A stretch of DNA of 64,000 nt from Platynereis dumerilii (lineage: Eukaryota > Annelida > Polychaeta > Phyllodocida > Nereididae). The translations under genes were made by a program, and so were the position numbers. Below the pieces are notes generated by a model. It worked only from the letters and a program-made list of their open reading frames with translations. It was not told where the DNA came from and made no database searches. Below, one piece after another: positions 34,964 through 45,762 of the stretch (its first letter is position 1; every line of letters starts with the position of its first letter). The stretch spans positions 357,837 through 421,836 of the forward strand of contig JAPTHN010000184.1 in the NCBI GenBank assembly GCA_026936325.1. The letters are read 5' to 3'.

Positions 34964-35080
34964 ACAATAAGTTAACAAGACTGTCTCTTATGAATGTTGT
35001 GTTTAATCCAGTTAAAGTGTCAACATGGTACAAGGTAAGATCGGAATGAGGTAAACAACCGAGATTAACACGAGGTGGCG
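34964..35080 (-). repeat. 5' LTR of the Ty3/gypsy-like element
   Basis: Identical over 117 bases to 29311-29427. Confidence 0.8.
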
Positions 35081-36330
35081 AAATAGTAAGAAGGTCATAA
35101 TTTCTCAAAAAAGGCCTACCACGGCACGGTACTTTAGTTAAAATTATTCAGTTTTTAATTGCCATGGATATCTTTTAACTGCAAGTTGTATTTTATGTGG
35201 AGTTGGCAGATTTAATAAACTAATAGGCCTACAGGTATTTCCAGACATCAACAAAGTGTATGTGCTACAGTTAGCTACATTTTGTTGTGATGATTGCTTG
35301 TCTGGAAATAATGAAGTAAACTGATACATTACTACATTTTGTTGCGCCACATTTTAAAAGGTCGTGAACCTTTCTCACTATGGACCTATTTATATTTCTT
35401 GGTGCACTTGATTGTCTTGAAGAGACGTCTCAGTGGTAATTTACTTATTTTTGCGAACTTTTTTCTTTTCATACTAGTCTTATTTATGTAGGCCATAAAA
35501 TAAATTTCAAATTGATTTCAACCCGCAGTTCTACTTGAAGCTGTGAAGTCAGGCTAGTCAGCATGTGTTTATACACATATTTCACCTTTTTGATGAATTC
35601 TAAATTTGAGATTTGTCTGGAAACTTTATTAATGAATTGTTTTAGAGAATAATTCTATGACATTATCAATTTTTTTCTTAATTTTTCACTACTGCTTAAT
35701 TGCTGTTCAAACATTCTGCACATTAAGACACGTTTTTTGTAATCATGCATGCATTCATTGTTCAATTAAACAAACAACAGTGTCAATGAAAAGCAATTCA
35801 TCTTCACACCTTTTTAAGGACAATTAGTAAAGAATACCTGCTCCAGACTGTATGTCTCCTCACTCTCCTGTCAATAATTAAGCAAAAGGAAAAAAAAGAA
35901 CAAAAATTGTTTATTAGGCAATATTATTATCATGCACACAGGCCTATTATTTATATGAGTTTATAAAATAAATGTATGCGTTAAGTAAAGGTGAAAAGAA
36001 CAAGAAACAAAACAAAGTGTTTCAAATAAATCACAATTGAGTTAATTTGAAAATCGGGTGCATGTAGTCTATTAGTCAAATTTAAGAATGCGCAAGTAAA
36101 AAATTGACTTTATTACGTCTGGAACTTAAAAACTTTGCTACATTTGTTGCGTTGCACTTGCTTACAAGAACTGCACATATTGTTAGAAGTTGTTATCTCA
36201 AAATTGAGATATATATATGTACATGATATTGTACAAAAACATCGAATAAATATCAATAAAACAGATCAGTAAAACTGTTCAGTTCTTTAAGCATGCAAAA
36301 ATAAACAACTAAATGACTGAAATAATTGTT
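35081..36330. other. Interior of the ACGGCCA transposon, right part
   Basis: AT-rich, no coding frame above noise. It is the part of the 28750-36448 transposon to the right of the LTR insertion. Confidence 0.6.
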
Positions 36331-36456
36331 TTGGCCGTTTTGGGTGATGGCCGTTATTGCAAGTGGCCGTCCCCCCTGGTGGCCGTCATTGAAAGTGGCC
36401 GTCGTTTGTAATTGGCCGTCTTGATTTTGGCCGTTTTGACCGTCCCCCGAACTAAG

Positions 36457-37460
36457 ACACCTCCATTTTGAACCCCTGGGTTCTTGTTTAAGCAACAGAT
36501 TTATGGTTCAAAGACCTACCCATGGTGCTGCGCAGCACCCAATTCACAATACAAGCTTAATGACATTGTTTTGGCTGGGCAACTCCTGCACTGTTTTGCT
36601 GTTTTTGCTGTTCCTTTAATTGCCCATGCATAAAAGGCCAGGTTAAAATGATATGCAATTGCAACAACTATAGTATGAACAAGTGTGTACGGCAAAATAT
36701 ATCGGTCTAAACTTGACAGTGCCTTGATTTTCAAAAACGATGCTTTTTTTTAATGTCTTCGCAATATTGTGATATAATATATACCAAAGATACAAGCACG
36801 GATAAGTGGTAACTGCTGAATAAAAATATATGAAACTGAATTACCAGAGTTGGTTATGATTTCATTTGGTGTTGGTTCAACGGGATAATTTTTCAAAATA
36901 CATTTCAAATATCTTGCAATACTAAAACGAAATGTGTCTTTAAAAAAAAACGCTTGAAATTTCTGCGAATTACATCTGATCGGTATATTGATGTGTATGA
37001 GATCCAACAAATCCCGCCTTCCTCTTATCCACGTTTTATACATACAATGTTGGTACGAAGAGCAAAGAAAAATACAAAAGAAACTCATGAAAAATCTGAA
37101 CTTTAAAAATCAGCGGACAGAATTTTGAGTTTATTATCCAGTTATTATCCTTAAAAAAACTTGGGTCATCTAACTTTTGTCAGGTGGGACAGACTGACAA
37201 ATTTGCCAACGTAACTGCAATACCCTTTGTCAAATGTATCCTGGAGCATAAAGAGTTTTTCAAATTGAAACATAAAGAGAAAAAAACGCTTAAAAACTTC
37301 ATTAAATCCCTGACATTGCAATGTGTGACCAACACACCAAATGATCTTTGATGTGATAAATAAAAAGGTGACAGATGTGATAATTATGATCAGTGATTGT
37401 CTATAAATTTTGTAAGCAATATTAAGTTCAGTTGAATCAATGCTGATTTAGTGATTAAGA
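36457..37460. other. Stretch without recognised features
   Basis: A 112-codon minus frame at 36750-37088 resembles nothing I know and is interrupted by no splice-like pattern. I see no repeat. Confidence 0.4.
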
Positions 37461-37469
37461 GAGGTGACT

Positions 37470-37760
37470 CCCTTTTGACGACTACACTATGTGTACATAT
37501 TTTTACCCTTGACAATGTATACATTGTAGTTACTTCTCGAAAATTTGTCTGTCTAGCAGGCAGGTGGGTATCTGAACAACGGGCGTCCCACTTGTGTATT
37601 GGGCAGTAATGCCAAAAGCATAGCATGTATGTTTTTATTTTTGGCATATTATTGCATCTTTTATCCTAGTTGTGCTTTTTAGGGGTCTAATCCACATGAC
37701 AATAATACTTTCATCGAAAAATGTGAAATGTGAAAAAACTGCTGTACTTTAATATGTTAC
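37470..37760 (-). repeat. Dispersed repeat, inverted copy of the 7740-8290 family
   Basis: The reverse complement matches 7990-8290: 'aggataaaagat', 'cccaatacacaagtgggacg', 'cccgtt', then 'gacaaattttc', 'agtaactacaat' and the central CAATGTATACATTG palindrome. The CCCGCC tract is reduced to 'cccacctgcctgc'. Confidence 0.8.
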
Positions 37761-38145
37761 GGAAATTTCAATATATATATGGTATGTATTAAATACCTAA
37801 GATATGCCTTTGATTGTAGGGTCTAAATGCTGTGAGAGAAATGACTGACGAAAATTGTCCCTGGAGGGCCACTTAATTGATTCCACTGCCTGCTAGCCTG
37901 TGATCGAGTAGTAGAGGGTATGCTGCCATGCAGCCTACGTTTCTTCATTCAGAAGTTTTTAATAGACGGTATATTGATGTATCCCTTTTATATTTCTATT
38001 ATATTTATGTCTATCACAACACAAATTTAACAAAGAAATATAAATATTGCACAGCTGTTGAAAATTCAACCTTGCACACTGTTAATATTTGGTTGTAAAA
38101 TATACAGAAATTATAAGAAATATTTATATATCCGTATTTAAAAAC

Positions 38146-38322
38146 ATGGCTTGGCTGCCAATCGCTGGGTCCAGGGTTCCAATCCAGCTCTTGCCGGGTC
38201 ACCCGGGCCTATGTTGGATGGCTGTTTCAATCATCCTTCGCCACAATGCTGTGTCCTCCTCCTGTCCTAATTAGCCTACCAAGTGCATAAATGCAGGACG
38301 TAAAGCCCCAATCATCCGTCCA
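38146..38322 (+). repeat. SINE-A, head truncated
   Basis: Starts within the tRNA-like head ('ggctgccaatcgctgggtcc'), with a degenerate B box 'ggttccaatcc' near 38175. It runs to 'ggacgtaaagccccaatcatcc'. Confidence 0.85.
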
Positions 38323-38585
38323 ATTCGAAAAGGCAGAGACGGAACATCAGAGGGAATACCCTTGATAGCACTGCAAATCCTGGATGGGACAGTTGCTATA
38401 ACCAAAAGTACTACCTGTTCGATTAGCTAATTGGGCAATATTTTCAGGTACCAGAAAGAACTTTAGGAAAAGTACAGTAGCAGCTTTGGCACATTTGCAC
38501 TTGTGGGATACTTGGATTGGGATAATGTAAAAGCATTGTCAGTACTTTGGCAGAGAAGTAGCAATTCAGGCTAAGACTCGTCATC

Positions 38586-38797
38586 CTCCCATGCAGTACC
38601 CTGCCTACACAGCAGCCCTCAGCCACTATTCCAGGCATTGACATAGTTTGCCTTCTCAGCCAATCAGCTAACGGGATTCAAAAACCCTAAGGGTATAATT
38701 GATGTGACCTTCCAATTTGAGGACAAGGAATCTTTATAGGGAGGTCATTTTGAATCTTTAAACTTGCTAACCACAAAAATAGCAACCCCTTAATGGA
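38586..38797 (+). repeat. Dispersed repeat, copy 2
   Basis: Direct-orientation match to 28138-28352. Confidence 0.8.
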
Positions 38798-39998
38798 TAA
38801 CAGATGGGCTATTCTGGGTATTAGAGAGAAGATAGTGCGATAAACTCCCATTAAAAAGTAGTTTACACCATTTTGAAAACAACAGGAATGTCACATGCCA
38901 GGAATGACCAGTAGCTCATGAATATCCAATTTTTACCCCAAATAGTTACTTTTGCAGCCTGTGTGGGCAGGGGTTGTCTTGGCAGGGTGAGACTTAAGAA
39001 TTTCTGGCACCCAAAAACGCATGCCAAATTGGCTAATTGGGCAGCTAGTACTTTTGGTTGCAACAGCAGTCCTATCCAGGATTGGCAATGTTGTGTTATT
39101 TATAGATTTGATAACTCCAGAGTCGGGATATTTCGCTGCAGTTTTGAAATTGAAATCATCATTCATAGTGATAAGATTATTTTTCCATTTCAATTGCATC
39201 TCTTCGACCATCATTTTGTACCCCATCATCAACCAGACTGACCTTCAAATGCTTCATCGCGTGTAAAAGTTTTAGAAAATTTTCAATGTGTTTCAGTTTG
39301 TTGTAGATTTGAATTTCTAAGATCTATATCACATTAAAATTTTACAATTCACGTCTTTGTTCGAACACATAATCAAAACACTGATTTTCAAGTGTACATT
39401 TTGCCGTCAGCTGATCGGTACACCATGTTTTGAAAGGGTAAGGAGTTTAAATTTGTTTAGCTTTACAATTTATTTCATCACAAATTATGATGGTAAATAA
39501 ACATAGGTTCTTGATAAATGATTAGATTGAGAAGACAATTAACCTATTGAAATGACTAATAATATTATGTCTTCATAATCAGATACTACTTTTTAAAGTT
39601 TTTGTGTACATTAAAATTAAAAACAATGAATTTTTAGTAGGTGGTTCAAGAGACGTACACCCGATGTCTATACCAGGATCACAATTAGAATTCTTATCCA
39701 AGACAAGTATTATTAAATTATAAATTTGGTGATAATTCAAGAAATGGATTCAAAGCCAGATCAATGACTTGACCAAGGGATTTCGACAACTCTTAATTCT
39801 CCAAGCTCTCCTTATTAATTATTCTGAAGAGCAAAATTACCGGACGATATCAAAATTCACTCACTACTTATACAACACTTGGAATACATTTGCAACTCAC
39901 TGTTGTTCAATCTTAAAGTAAAAAAAAAACACAAATTTTTTTTTTCTTTTTATTCAAATTTAATAGCAATCAACAAGTCAGTGGATTTTTCTTTTAAA
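38798..39998. other. Stretch without recognised features
   Basis: Short overlapping frames at 38918-39266 on both strands are not protein-like. The A/T homopolymers near 39917-39950 may belong to the 5' UTR of the next frame. Confidence 0.4.
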
Positions 39999-40376
39999 AT
40001 GTCAAAACTGAAATTAAGGATACACATGGCAGTTATTGGATTAGCCTGTGCTGTGATATTGCTAAAATCGACTAAATATGATGCTACGGATCATCTGTGC
40101 AAAGTTTTGAATGGATCGAGAGAGGTGGAGAATGTCCACAGTATACGACAAATCGTTGGATTGCAATATAATTTGGGAAAATTGCAGAGAACTACAACAC
40201 TTTTTGCCTCATACCAGGATTACAGTGAAGATTTAATTTCCCACATTCACGAACAGTGGTTGGATTATTCGGCAAACGATAACAACAGTCGAAAAGATGG
40301 AAAATTGAAACTCGTCGAAAAGTCAGAATTTTTTAAAGACAGGTTAAAAAAGATGAAAAAATGGCAGTTAGTGTGA
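39999..40376 (+). CDS. Hypothetical small type II membrane protein or first coding exon
   Basis: I do not recognise it. I start it at ATG 39999 (aaaATGt); the upstream in-frame ATG at 39879 would add a low-complexity Lys/Phe stretch translated from homopolymers. The 125-residue product has a basic N-terminus (MSKLKLRIH) and a hydrophobic segment at about residues 9-23, then a soluble, charged region with one N-G-S site and a Lys-rich end. This topology is that of Golgi type II enzymes. The phrase 'gca/gttagt' just before the stop could be a splice donor, in which case this is the first exon of a longer gene. No partner exon was found nearby. Codon use is AT-rich like its surroundings, so a chance frame remains possible. 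Confidence 0.4.
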   Translation: MSKLKLRIHMAVIGLACAVILLKSTKYDATDHLCKVLNGSREVENVHSIRQIVGLQYNLGKLQRTTTLFASYQDYSEDLISHIHEQWLDYSANDNNSRKDGKLKLVEKSEFFKDRLKKMKKWQLV

Positions 40377-40498
40377 TTTACAATGTTTTGAAATTTGGAC
40401 TATCCACAATATTTTGTCTTCAAGAACTGGAATGAGGAATAATACAATAGCTATGCAATAAGTATGCATGTTTTCCAGCTTTTTTTTTTCAGAAAAAT

Positions 40499-40692
40499 AA
40501 TGACAGTGCCAGTGTCATGTGTTTGTTTGTTTGTTAGTTTGTGTTTTTCGCAACTGCAGCACCTTAGTGTGCTATATCGAGGCAGGCGATCGCCGTAGGA
40601 TGATGAGATGAGAAGGCTGTGAGTCTGGCACATACCCTATTAATTCAGGGATGCCCAGGGTCTTTCAGTTGCCCCAGCATAGAACACTGGAT
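40499..40692 (-). repeat. SINE-B, 3' half of a split inverted copy
   Basis: The reverse complement of the SINE-B body ('cgcctgcctcgatatagc', 'ctgggcatccctgaattaatagggt', 'gccccagcatagaacactggat'), with the tail of CAAA units at its left. The copy resumes at 40954 after a MITE. Confidence 0.85.
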
Positions 40693-40953
40693 CAGTGATG
40701 GAAATGGAAAATTTTCGACGGGGGAGCTCACGGCTCGTGTGGCAGCGGCTCGCCGTTCTAAATTTTTTAAAAGAGAAAGAATTCTTCCACCAGAGCATAA
40801 TCATGCCTAAAAATACCATGAGGACTGAAAAAGTAACATGATAATTGTAATTTTACCACTGCTCATTGGGGGAGCTGTAGCAGGGTACAGCTCCCCCTGT
40901 TTTTTGGTCAAGGGAGCTCAGCTCCCCCGAGCTCCCCCCCATTTCCATCACTG
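40693..40953. mobile_element. 261-base hAT-like MITE inserted in a SINE-B
   Basis: The ends CAGTGATGGAAATGG and CCATTTCCATCACTG are exact inverses. The flanks cactggat (40685-40692) and ccctggat (40954-40961) are an 8-base duplication with one difference. The interior has inverted 'gggagct' and 'agctccc' runs. A lone left end of the same family lies near 47057. Confidence 0.88.
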
Positions 40954-41025
40954 CCCTGGATACAACCCGCCTCCATTTAATGTCCCATGGGCTCGGACTA
41001 AAGTGAGTTCCCGGGTTGAGATTTC
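40954..41025 (-). repeat. SINE-B, 5' part of the split inverted copy
   Basis: The reverse complement of 'gggacattaaatggaggcgggttgtatccag' and of the 'gggaactcactttagtccgag' part. It continues directly from 40692 once the MITE is set aside. Confidence 0.8.
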
Positions 41026-41062
41026 AGTATCATGTGTTCAGCTAACATCTAACTTGGACGAT

Positions 41063-41532
41063 TCAGCTAAAGAGCCAAGTTGTCACGAAAGAAATGCAAT
41101 GGAAAATTTGCTCTGACCTAATTGGCACTGAGCATGCTCAGACATGACCTCGTTTCCACTGGGCATGCTCAGACCTATTGAGCATGTGCAGAGAGCAATA
41201 ACAAATGGTGGCCATTTTGAAATTTCCCTGATTCAAACTTTCAAGGCCAGTTTTCACCTTGAGCTACTTCAGGTTCGCACATGAGACAAGGCTCATATTA
41301 AGCTAAATTTTGTGAGGAATTTTTTGGTATAAGGTGAAAACTGGCCTTGAAAGTTTGAATCAGGGAAATTTCAAAATGGCCACCACTTGTTATTGCTCTC
41401 TGCACATGCTCAATAGGTCTGAGCATGCCCAGTGGAAACGAGGTCATGTCTGAGCATGACCAGTGCCAATTAGGTCAGAGCAAATTAATTTTCCATTGCA
41501 TTTCTATTGTGACAACTTGGTTCTTTAGCTGA
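41063..41532. mobile_element. Foldback element with arms of about 200 bases
   Basis: Left arm 41063-41260 and right arm 41331-41532 are near-perfect inverted repeats, starting TCAGCTAAAG and ending CTTTAGCTGA, around a 70-base loop. The arms contain 'gagcatgctcaga' and 'atggccacca' motifs and no coding frame. The high arm identity suggests a young or gene-converted element. Confidence 0.85.
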
Positions 41533-41544
41533 TAATCATATGAT

Positions 41545-41625
41545 CATCCCCCCCCCCAGGTTCATCCTAGGGGGGGGGATGCATCCCCCCATCCCCCCCA
41601 GGATCTACGCCCCTGCAGAGAAGTG
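41545..41625. repeat. C/G-run tract, possible MITE end
   Basis: Inverted runs of C and G around 'aggttcatccta', then 'ggatctacgcccctg', which resembles a hAT-like right tip. A left tip was not found. Confidence 0.4.
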
Positions 41626-42149
41626 AGCTATTTATAGACACACAGCACTGCAGCGCAGTGACTGTCCCCCACACCAAGCCCTAATAAGTCGAGCAGTGAA
41701 AAGAGGAACAAATCGTAGAATTGTGTTAAAAGACAATAGCCCTATCCAGAAAAATAACACATTGACAAGATAAATAGTATATAATTTATGCTCACCACAC
41801 ATGTAAGACAAGACATTATATCGGTTTTCACTCTTCAGCTTCTTAAATTTTCTTGAGGCGCTTTTTCTTAGGTTGCTCGGTATGACAACAAAAGCTATAG
41901 TCTCGATTTTTTTATTATGATGTCAAATAAGCGATAAAATATTGTGTAAGCTTAAAAACTTATGTCTGCCAGTGTCTGGCATGTATACATCCTTTTTTAG
42001 ATGGGGAGGGTGGGGGGGCGGCACTACCTGAGGCAGTGAGAGGCACAGAAATGTCAAATATTCAATTTATACAAATTACTCATTTTAATTTGTTAATAAA
42101 AGAATGTTAAACGTACAGGTGTTTAAAGGGTTTTATTTTGCTCATTCAC

Positions 42150-43480
42150 AGGCTGAAAGATTATGTGATTTTATGTCATTCAAAACTTAATCAATACTGG
42201 CAATAATAATGTTCTTTGCAATGAAAAAATCCTGAAAAGATGCTTAAACATCCAAAAAGACATGCTTAAGAATGGTAACAGAAAGAATTGGTTAGAAGAG
42301 TATGTCACATAATAAATAGCTGCGAGATTGAATATGACATCAGTAATATTGAAAACCCTGAAAATGTGTCTAGTAATGTTAAAACTAAGCTTTACGGTGG
42401 TGAGCAAGCGCAACTAATCGCCTCAATAAATGATAGCATACAACAGCCTAAACTAAGAACATATAAACTCTATAAAACTGACTGTCGTTTAGAACCCTAC
42501 CTTCTCTTAAGAATTAACCGCAAAATGTTAACCAAAATTGCTAGATTTAGAACTAGTTCACACAGCTTAAGATTGAAACAGGGCGACATCAGAGGCCAAA
42601 ATTGCCAGCCCCAGAGAGAATTTGTGAAAAGTGTACTTTGGATATACCTGAAGACGAAATACATTGCTTGACTGTATGCCCCAGCAATGCAAGCCATCGA
42701 CGTAAACTCTTTTTAACAGCGTCTAAATTTATTGGTAACTTTCAGTCATTGGATAATAAAAATAAATTTGTTGAAATAATGAAATGCAAGGAACCTGAAT
42801 TGGTAATTAGTCTGGGGAAGTTCTTACAATTAGCCGATGTGTGAAACAGATATCTCCTACATCCACATGATTATGTTAGAAAAATAATGCTCTGTATATA
42901 ATAGAAGTAAATGAATGCTTAACATGATACACACAATTGTTTTATAAAATGTCTATTTACCAATTTACCATATCTTTATTTGTATATTTATGTAACATGT
43001 AACATCAGTATGTGTAGTGTGACTCCTTAATTAGTTATTTTAAAACTGGTTGTGTAACGATAAATAAAATATCATTAGATTACTTTTTTTAATGTCCTAG
43101 ATAACTCTCCTAAATTTTTTAGTAATTATTATATATTTAATAATAATCTTAACTGGTAATTAATGGTCAATGAACAAAATTTATAATATTATACAATATA
43201 TATGTATCTGAAGTACAGGACCTGAAAAAGATGGACTAAAATGTGTATATTTCTATTTCTTAATTATTCGACTAATTGGGTGGCTGGAACCTGCATTAAC
43301 TTAAAACAATTATTTTATGTTATGTATGTATTGTATATGTATTGTATGTATGCAACCTTTGCGGATATATCAGGGTGTATTCTATGTTTTTATTATTATT
43401 TTAGCCTATGTTGTTCCTAATTGCTTTTGCCTGACATATGTATCATTTTTGATATTTAAATGTCTAATAAAATTTATATA
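42150..43480 (+). mobile_element. LINE fragment: C-terminal coding end and 3' UTR
   Basis: Two frames, 42288-42671 and 42602-42844, read as one LINE C-terminus with a shift near 42595-42610. The first gives LRTYKLYKTDCRLEPYLL and RFRTSSHSLRLKQGD; the second gives PERICEKCTLDIPEDEIHCLTVCPS. This is the Cys/His tail seen at the end of many invertebrate LINE reverse transcriptases. The 5' part, including the RT itself, is missing, as usual for 5' truncation. A 3' UTR of about 630 bases follows and ends in AATAAAATTTATATATATA near 43470. It is a dead copy. Confidence 0.75.
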
Positions 43481-43779
43481 TATATAATAATGCTGGCTTC
43501 AGTTATTGCTCATAACATATTATTAGAAATAAGAATATTATTTTGTTTGGGGGGGGGCATCCCAAAAATGGTAAAATTGGCAAATGCCCCAAAAATGCCT
43601 TGTCCAGTTATGACAAGAGAAGATGGGAGTTAGTCAAAACTTTCTGTCAAAAATAGAAACCCCAGAAAATTCCAGTGTGGCATCTATCTGGTTATCGTGT
43701 TGCAGATCGCATACATAGCCGTCATCATAACGTGACATAATTAACGAGTGCAAATATTTAAATTTAATCTCTTGGAGGG

Positions 43780-43860
43780 AGATGCATCCTGCCAACCCCC
43801 CCCCCCCCCTGCATGTCCATCCCTGCCCCCCCCAAGTCTGCCCCCCCCCCTCGGGTTTCA
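43780..43860. repeat. C-rich tract
   Basis: Five runs of 7-14 C separated by 'tgcatgtccatccctg' or 'aagtctg' words. It may be part of a MITE, but I see no TIR partner. Confidence 0.6.
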
Positions 43861-44093
43861 TTTGAATTTTTTAGCTACAGTGCAGTTTTTAGTCCTCCAG
43901 AAAAGTGCCTAAAACAAACTTACTTGTTTTCGGCAAGGCGATTTTTACTGGCGACACACACATGTGCCCGTAAGACATACAACATGATAAACTGACTGTA
44001 GGCGTATTTCAATTATGAGTTGCCCCTGGGGCAATTATGCTAAATATAATATTAATTATATTAATTAGCAGGTAGTAGTCGTGGGATATTATA

Positions 44094-44202
44094 GGGAAAC
44101 CCTACGAGTCAGTGATCTGTTTGGTCAGATCAGACGAGGTGGGCGCGTAGCGCCCTCCGAGTCTGATCTGACCAAACAGATCACTGACGAGTTGGGTTTC
44201 CC
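44094..44202. repeat. Long hairpin with 42-base stem
   Basis: The left arm starts GGGAAACCC and the right arm ends GGGTTTCCC. The 42-base arms differ at only three positions and enclose 'gaggtgggcgcgtagcgccctcc', which itself holds 'ggcgcgtagcgcc'. It resembles a very small foldback MITE. Confidence 0.85.
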
Positions 44203-45309
44203 TTTTATCCCCCAGCCACACCTTTATCATTGTAAGCAAAGAGTAGCACAGGAATCAATTTCTCTATATCATAGTATGATAAAATGTTGATTTTAACTTA
44301 ATCTAGGCTAAATTTGCCTATATTGAGGCTGATTTGACGCGCCAAAGTTTGATTTTATGGGATTTGCTTTTCTGAATTTCATGGAGGTGCAGCACATCAG
44401 AAAAGTATCCTATGAATATGAAACCTTCACAAATTTTGCAAAATACATTTGTCTTACAGAAAACAAAATATCAAGATGCTTAATTAATATGCGAGAGAAA
44501 GATAATTTTTTTATTGAACAAGGAACTATTATTTTTGTCCTTTTTCTAGATATTTCACACTCACAACTTTGTAAAGGCATCATTCAAACAATACAAATAA
44601 TAGAACAATGAAACTTTCAGACATGTTTGTTAGTGTGGTTTCCTAGAGTCGCAGCAAGTTTAATGTTCATAGACTAAAAACTCAAAGCACAAAAAAATTG
44701 AAACCATAACAACCTTTTTTGCATTTAAGTTGCATTTTTGAACTTTAAAAGTTCATTCCCATTTGTTTCTCACATCGCCGGTACAAAAAAACTATTCCAT
44801 GTATAGTTCTGTACTTTTCACACAATGTCTTACATATACCTGGTAACACTCATGCCAATTTTTAAGGTTCTATGTTCTACTGGTGCGAAGCAATCAGTTT
44901 TTAGCCACCACAGAAACAACAATTTTCAGGTCAATTTTCATGATATTTCCCTTACTTTTAACAACTTTTTCCGACTTTTCTTTACTAATACCTCTGTTAC
45001 TTTTTATCAGTATGCCATAAAACCATAATATTTTTGGACAATACCCAATATACACTGTTAAAGGATTCCTGAAAGTTTGAAGGTGCTAAGATGATCATTG
45101 CCTGAACAGTTATCCTTCAATCATAGTCATGTTGTTTGAAAATTACGCACAGTTTTCACTGCTCAGCAGGCAGCAAGGTGCTGTGTTGTGCTGTGTTGCT
45201 ATGGTAACTCAGGCGTGTGATCTGAGCAGGCAGACCACACACCACAGATCACACTCTGTGGTGGCTGATAATGCACTTGATGGGGGATAAACGTTCCGCA
45301 CACGGTAAC

Positions 45310-45390
45310 CTGACCCCCCCCCCCCCACCGGAATTATCTGGATCCCCCCACCCTCCAGTCATAAATTCTGACGGTCCCTTAAATTCACAA
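45310..45390. repeat. Truncated copy of the 12876-13212 MITE family
   Basis: The right end 'cataaattctgacggtccc' and the preceding C runs match that family. The left end is missing. Confidence 0.65.
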
Positions 45391-45699
45391 ACATTTCAAA
45401 ATTCTCCGAATGACTTTTCCAAAATCCAAATATTAAGGAAAGACTCCTGGGAGGCTGCCCCCAACCTGCTGCGCCTATAAATAAATTAATCCAACTTACC
45501 TGGCTGATTCCCTCATATCAGCTGCTCACTTCAAGGGCATGCATTCGAGCTTACTCAGCTTAGGGAATAATAACCTGAGAGCATAAATGTCTCTGTTTCA
45601 GCTTGAGCACATGGCTTTTCCAAATGGCGCGAATTTTCTCTCACTCTTATACAAAACACGAGGTGGCGCAAATATCGATAAAATAGTGCTGCCACCTAT

Positions 45700-45762
45700 C
45701 TTTTCTGTGCTTGTTTATCATTTTCTGATAATTTCCGGAGAAGGCGGTGTTGGATCATTTTG
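45700..45762 (+). promoter_or_regulatory. Candidate 5' untranslated exon of MTMR9
   Basis: A strong donor (ttttg/GTAAGAA) ends this piece at 45762, and a matching acceptor (atttgcatttcag) opens the first coding exon at 46737. It would splice over 46535-46676, a MITE. No transcript evidence is available, so this is a guess from splice signals and position. Confidence 0.25.

Larger units (their letters stand above)
29311..35080 (-). mobile_element. LTR retrotransposon, Ty3/gypsy-like
   Basis: A 5.77 kb minus-strand element inserted in the DNA transposon at 28750-36448. Identical 117-base direct repeats sit at its ends. Parts in order on the minus strand: 5' LTR, a tRNA-complementary primer site directly beside it, a long gag/protease/RT/RNase H frame, an overlapping integrase frame, then the 3' LTR. 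It looks whole and the identical repeats argue for a recent insertion. The RT reads as Ty3/gypsy-type with integrase last. The integrase core recalls a lineage I associate with cnidarian and other marine invertebrate genomes. I could not define the target duplication, and the LTRs are unusually short. Confidence 0.85.
28750..36448. mobile_element. DNA transposon with ACGGCCA subterminal repeats, containing an LTR element
   Basis: An exact 8-base target duplication, GAACTAAG, flanks it (28742-28749 and 36449-36456). The tips are imperfect inverted repeats: GGAGTACAGTCATAACGGCC on the left, and GGGGGACGGTCAAAACGGCC read from the right end. Inside each tip is a cluster of the word ACGGCCA: eight copies at 28764-28880, and seven inverted copies plus a degenerate one at 36331-36448. 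Without the LTR element at 29311-35080 it would be about 1.93 kb, and no transposase is visible. An 8-base duplication and subterminal repeats fit hAT, but the G-rich tips are not the classical CA-G, so the superfamily is open. Confidence 0.85.

Noticed and set aside
39879-39998. Upstream start of the hypothetical frame
   Set aside because: The added residues come from A and T runs, and the hydrophobic anchor fits better after ATG 39999.
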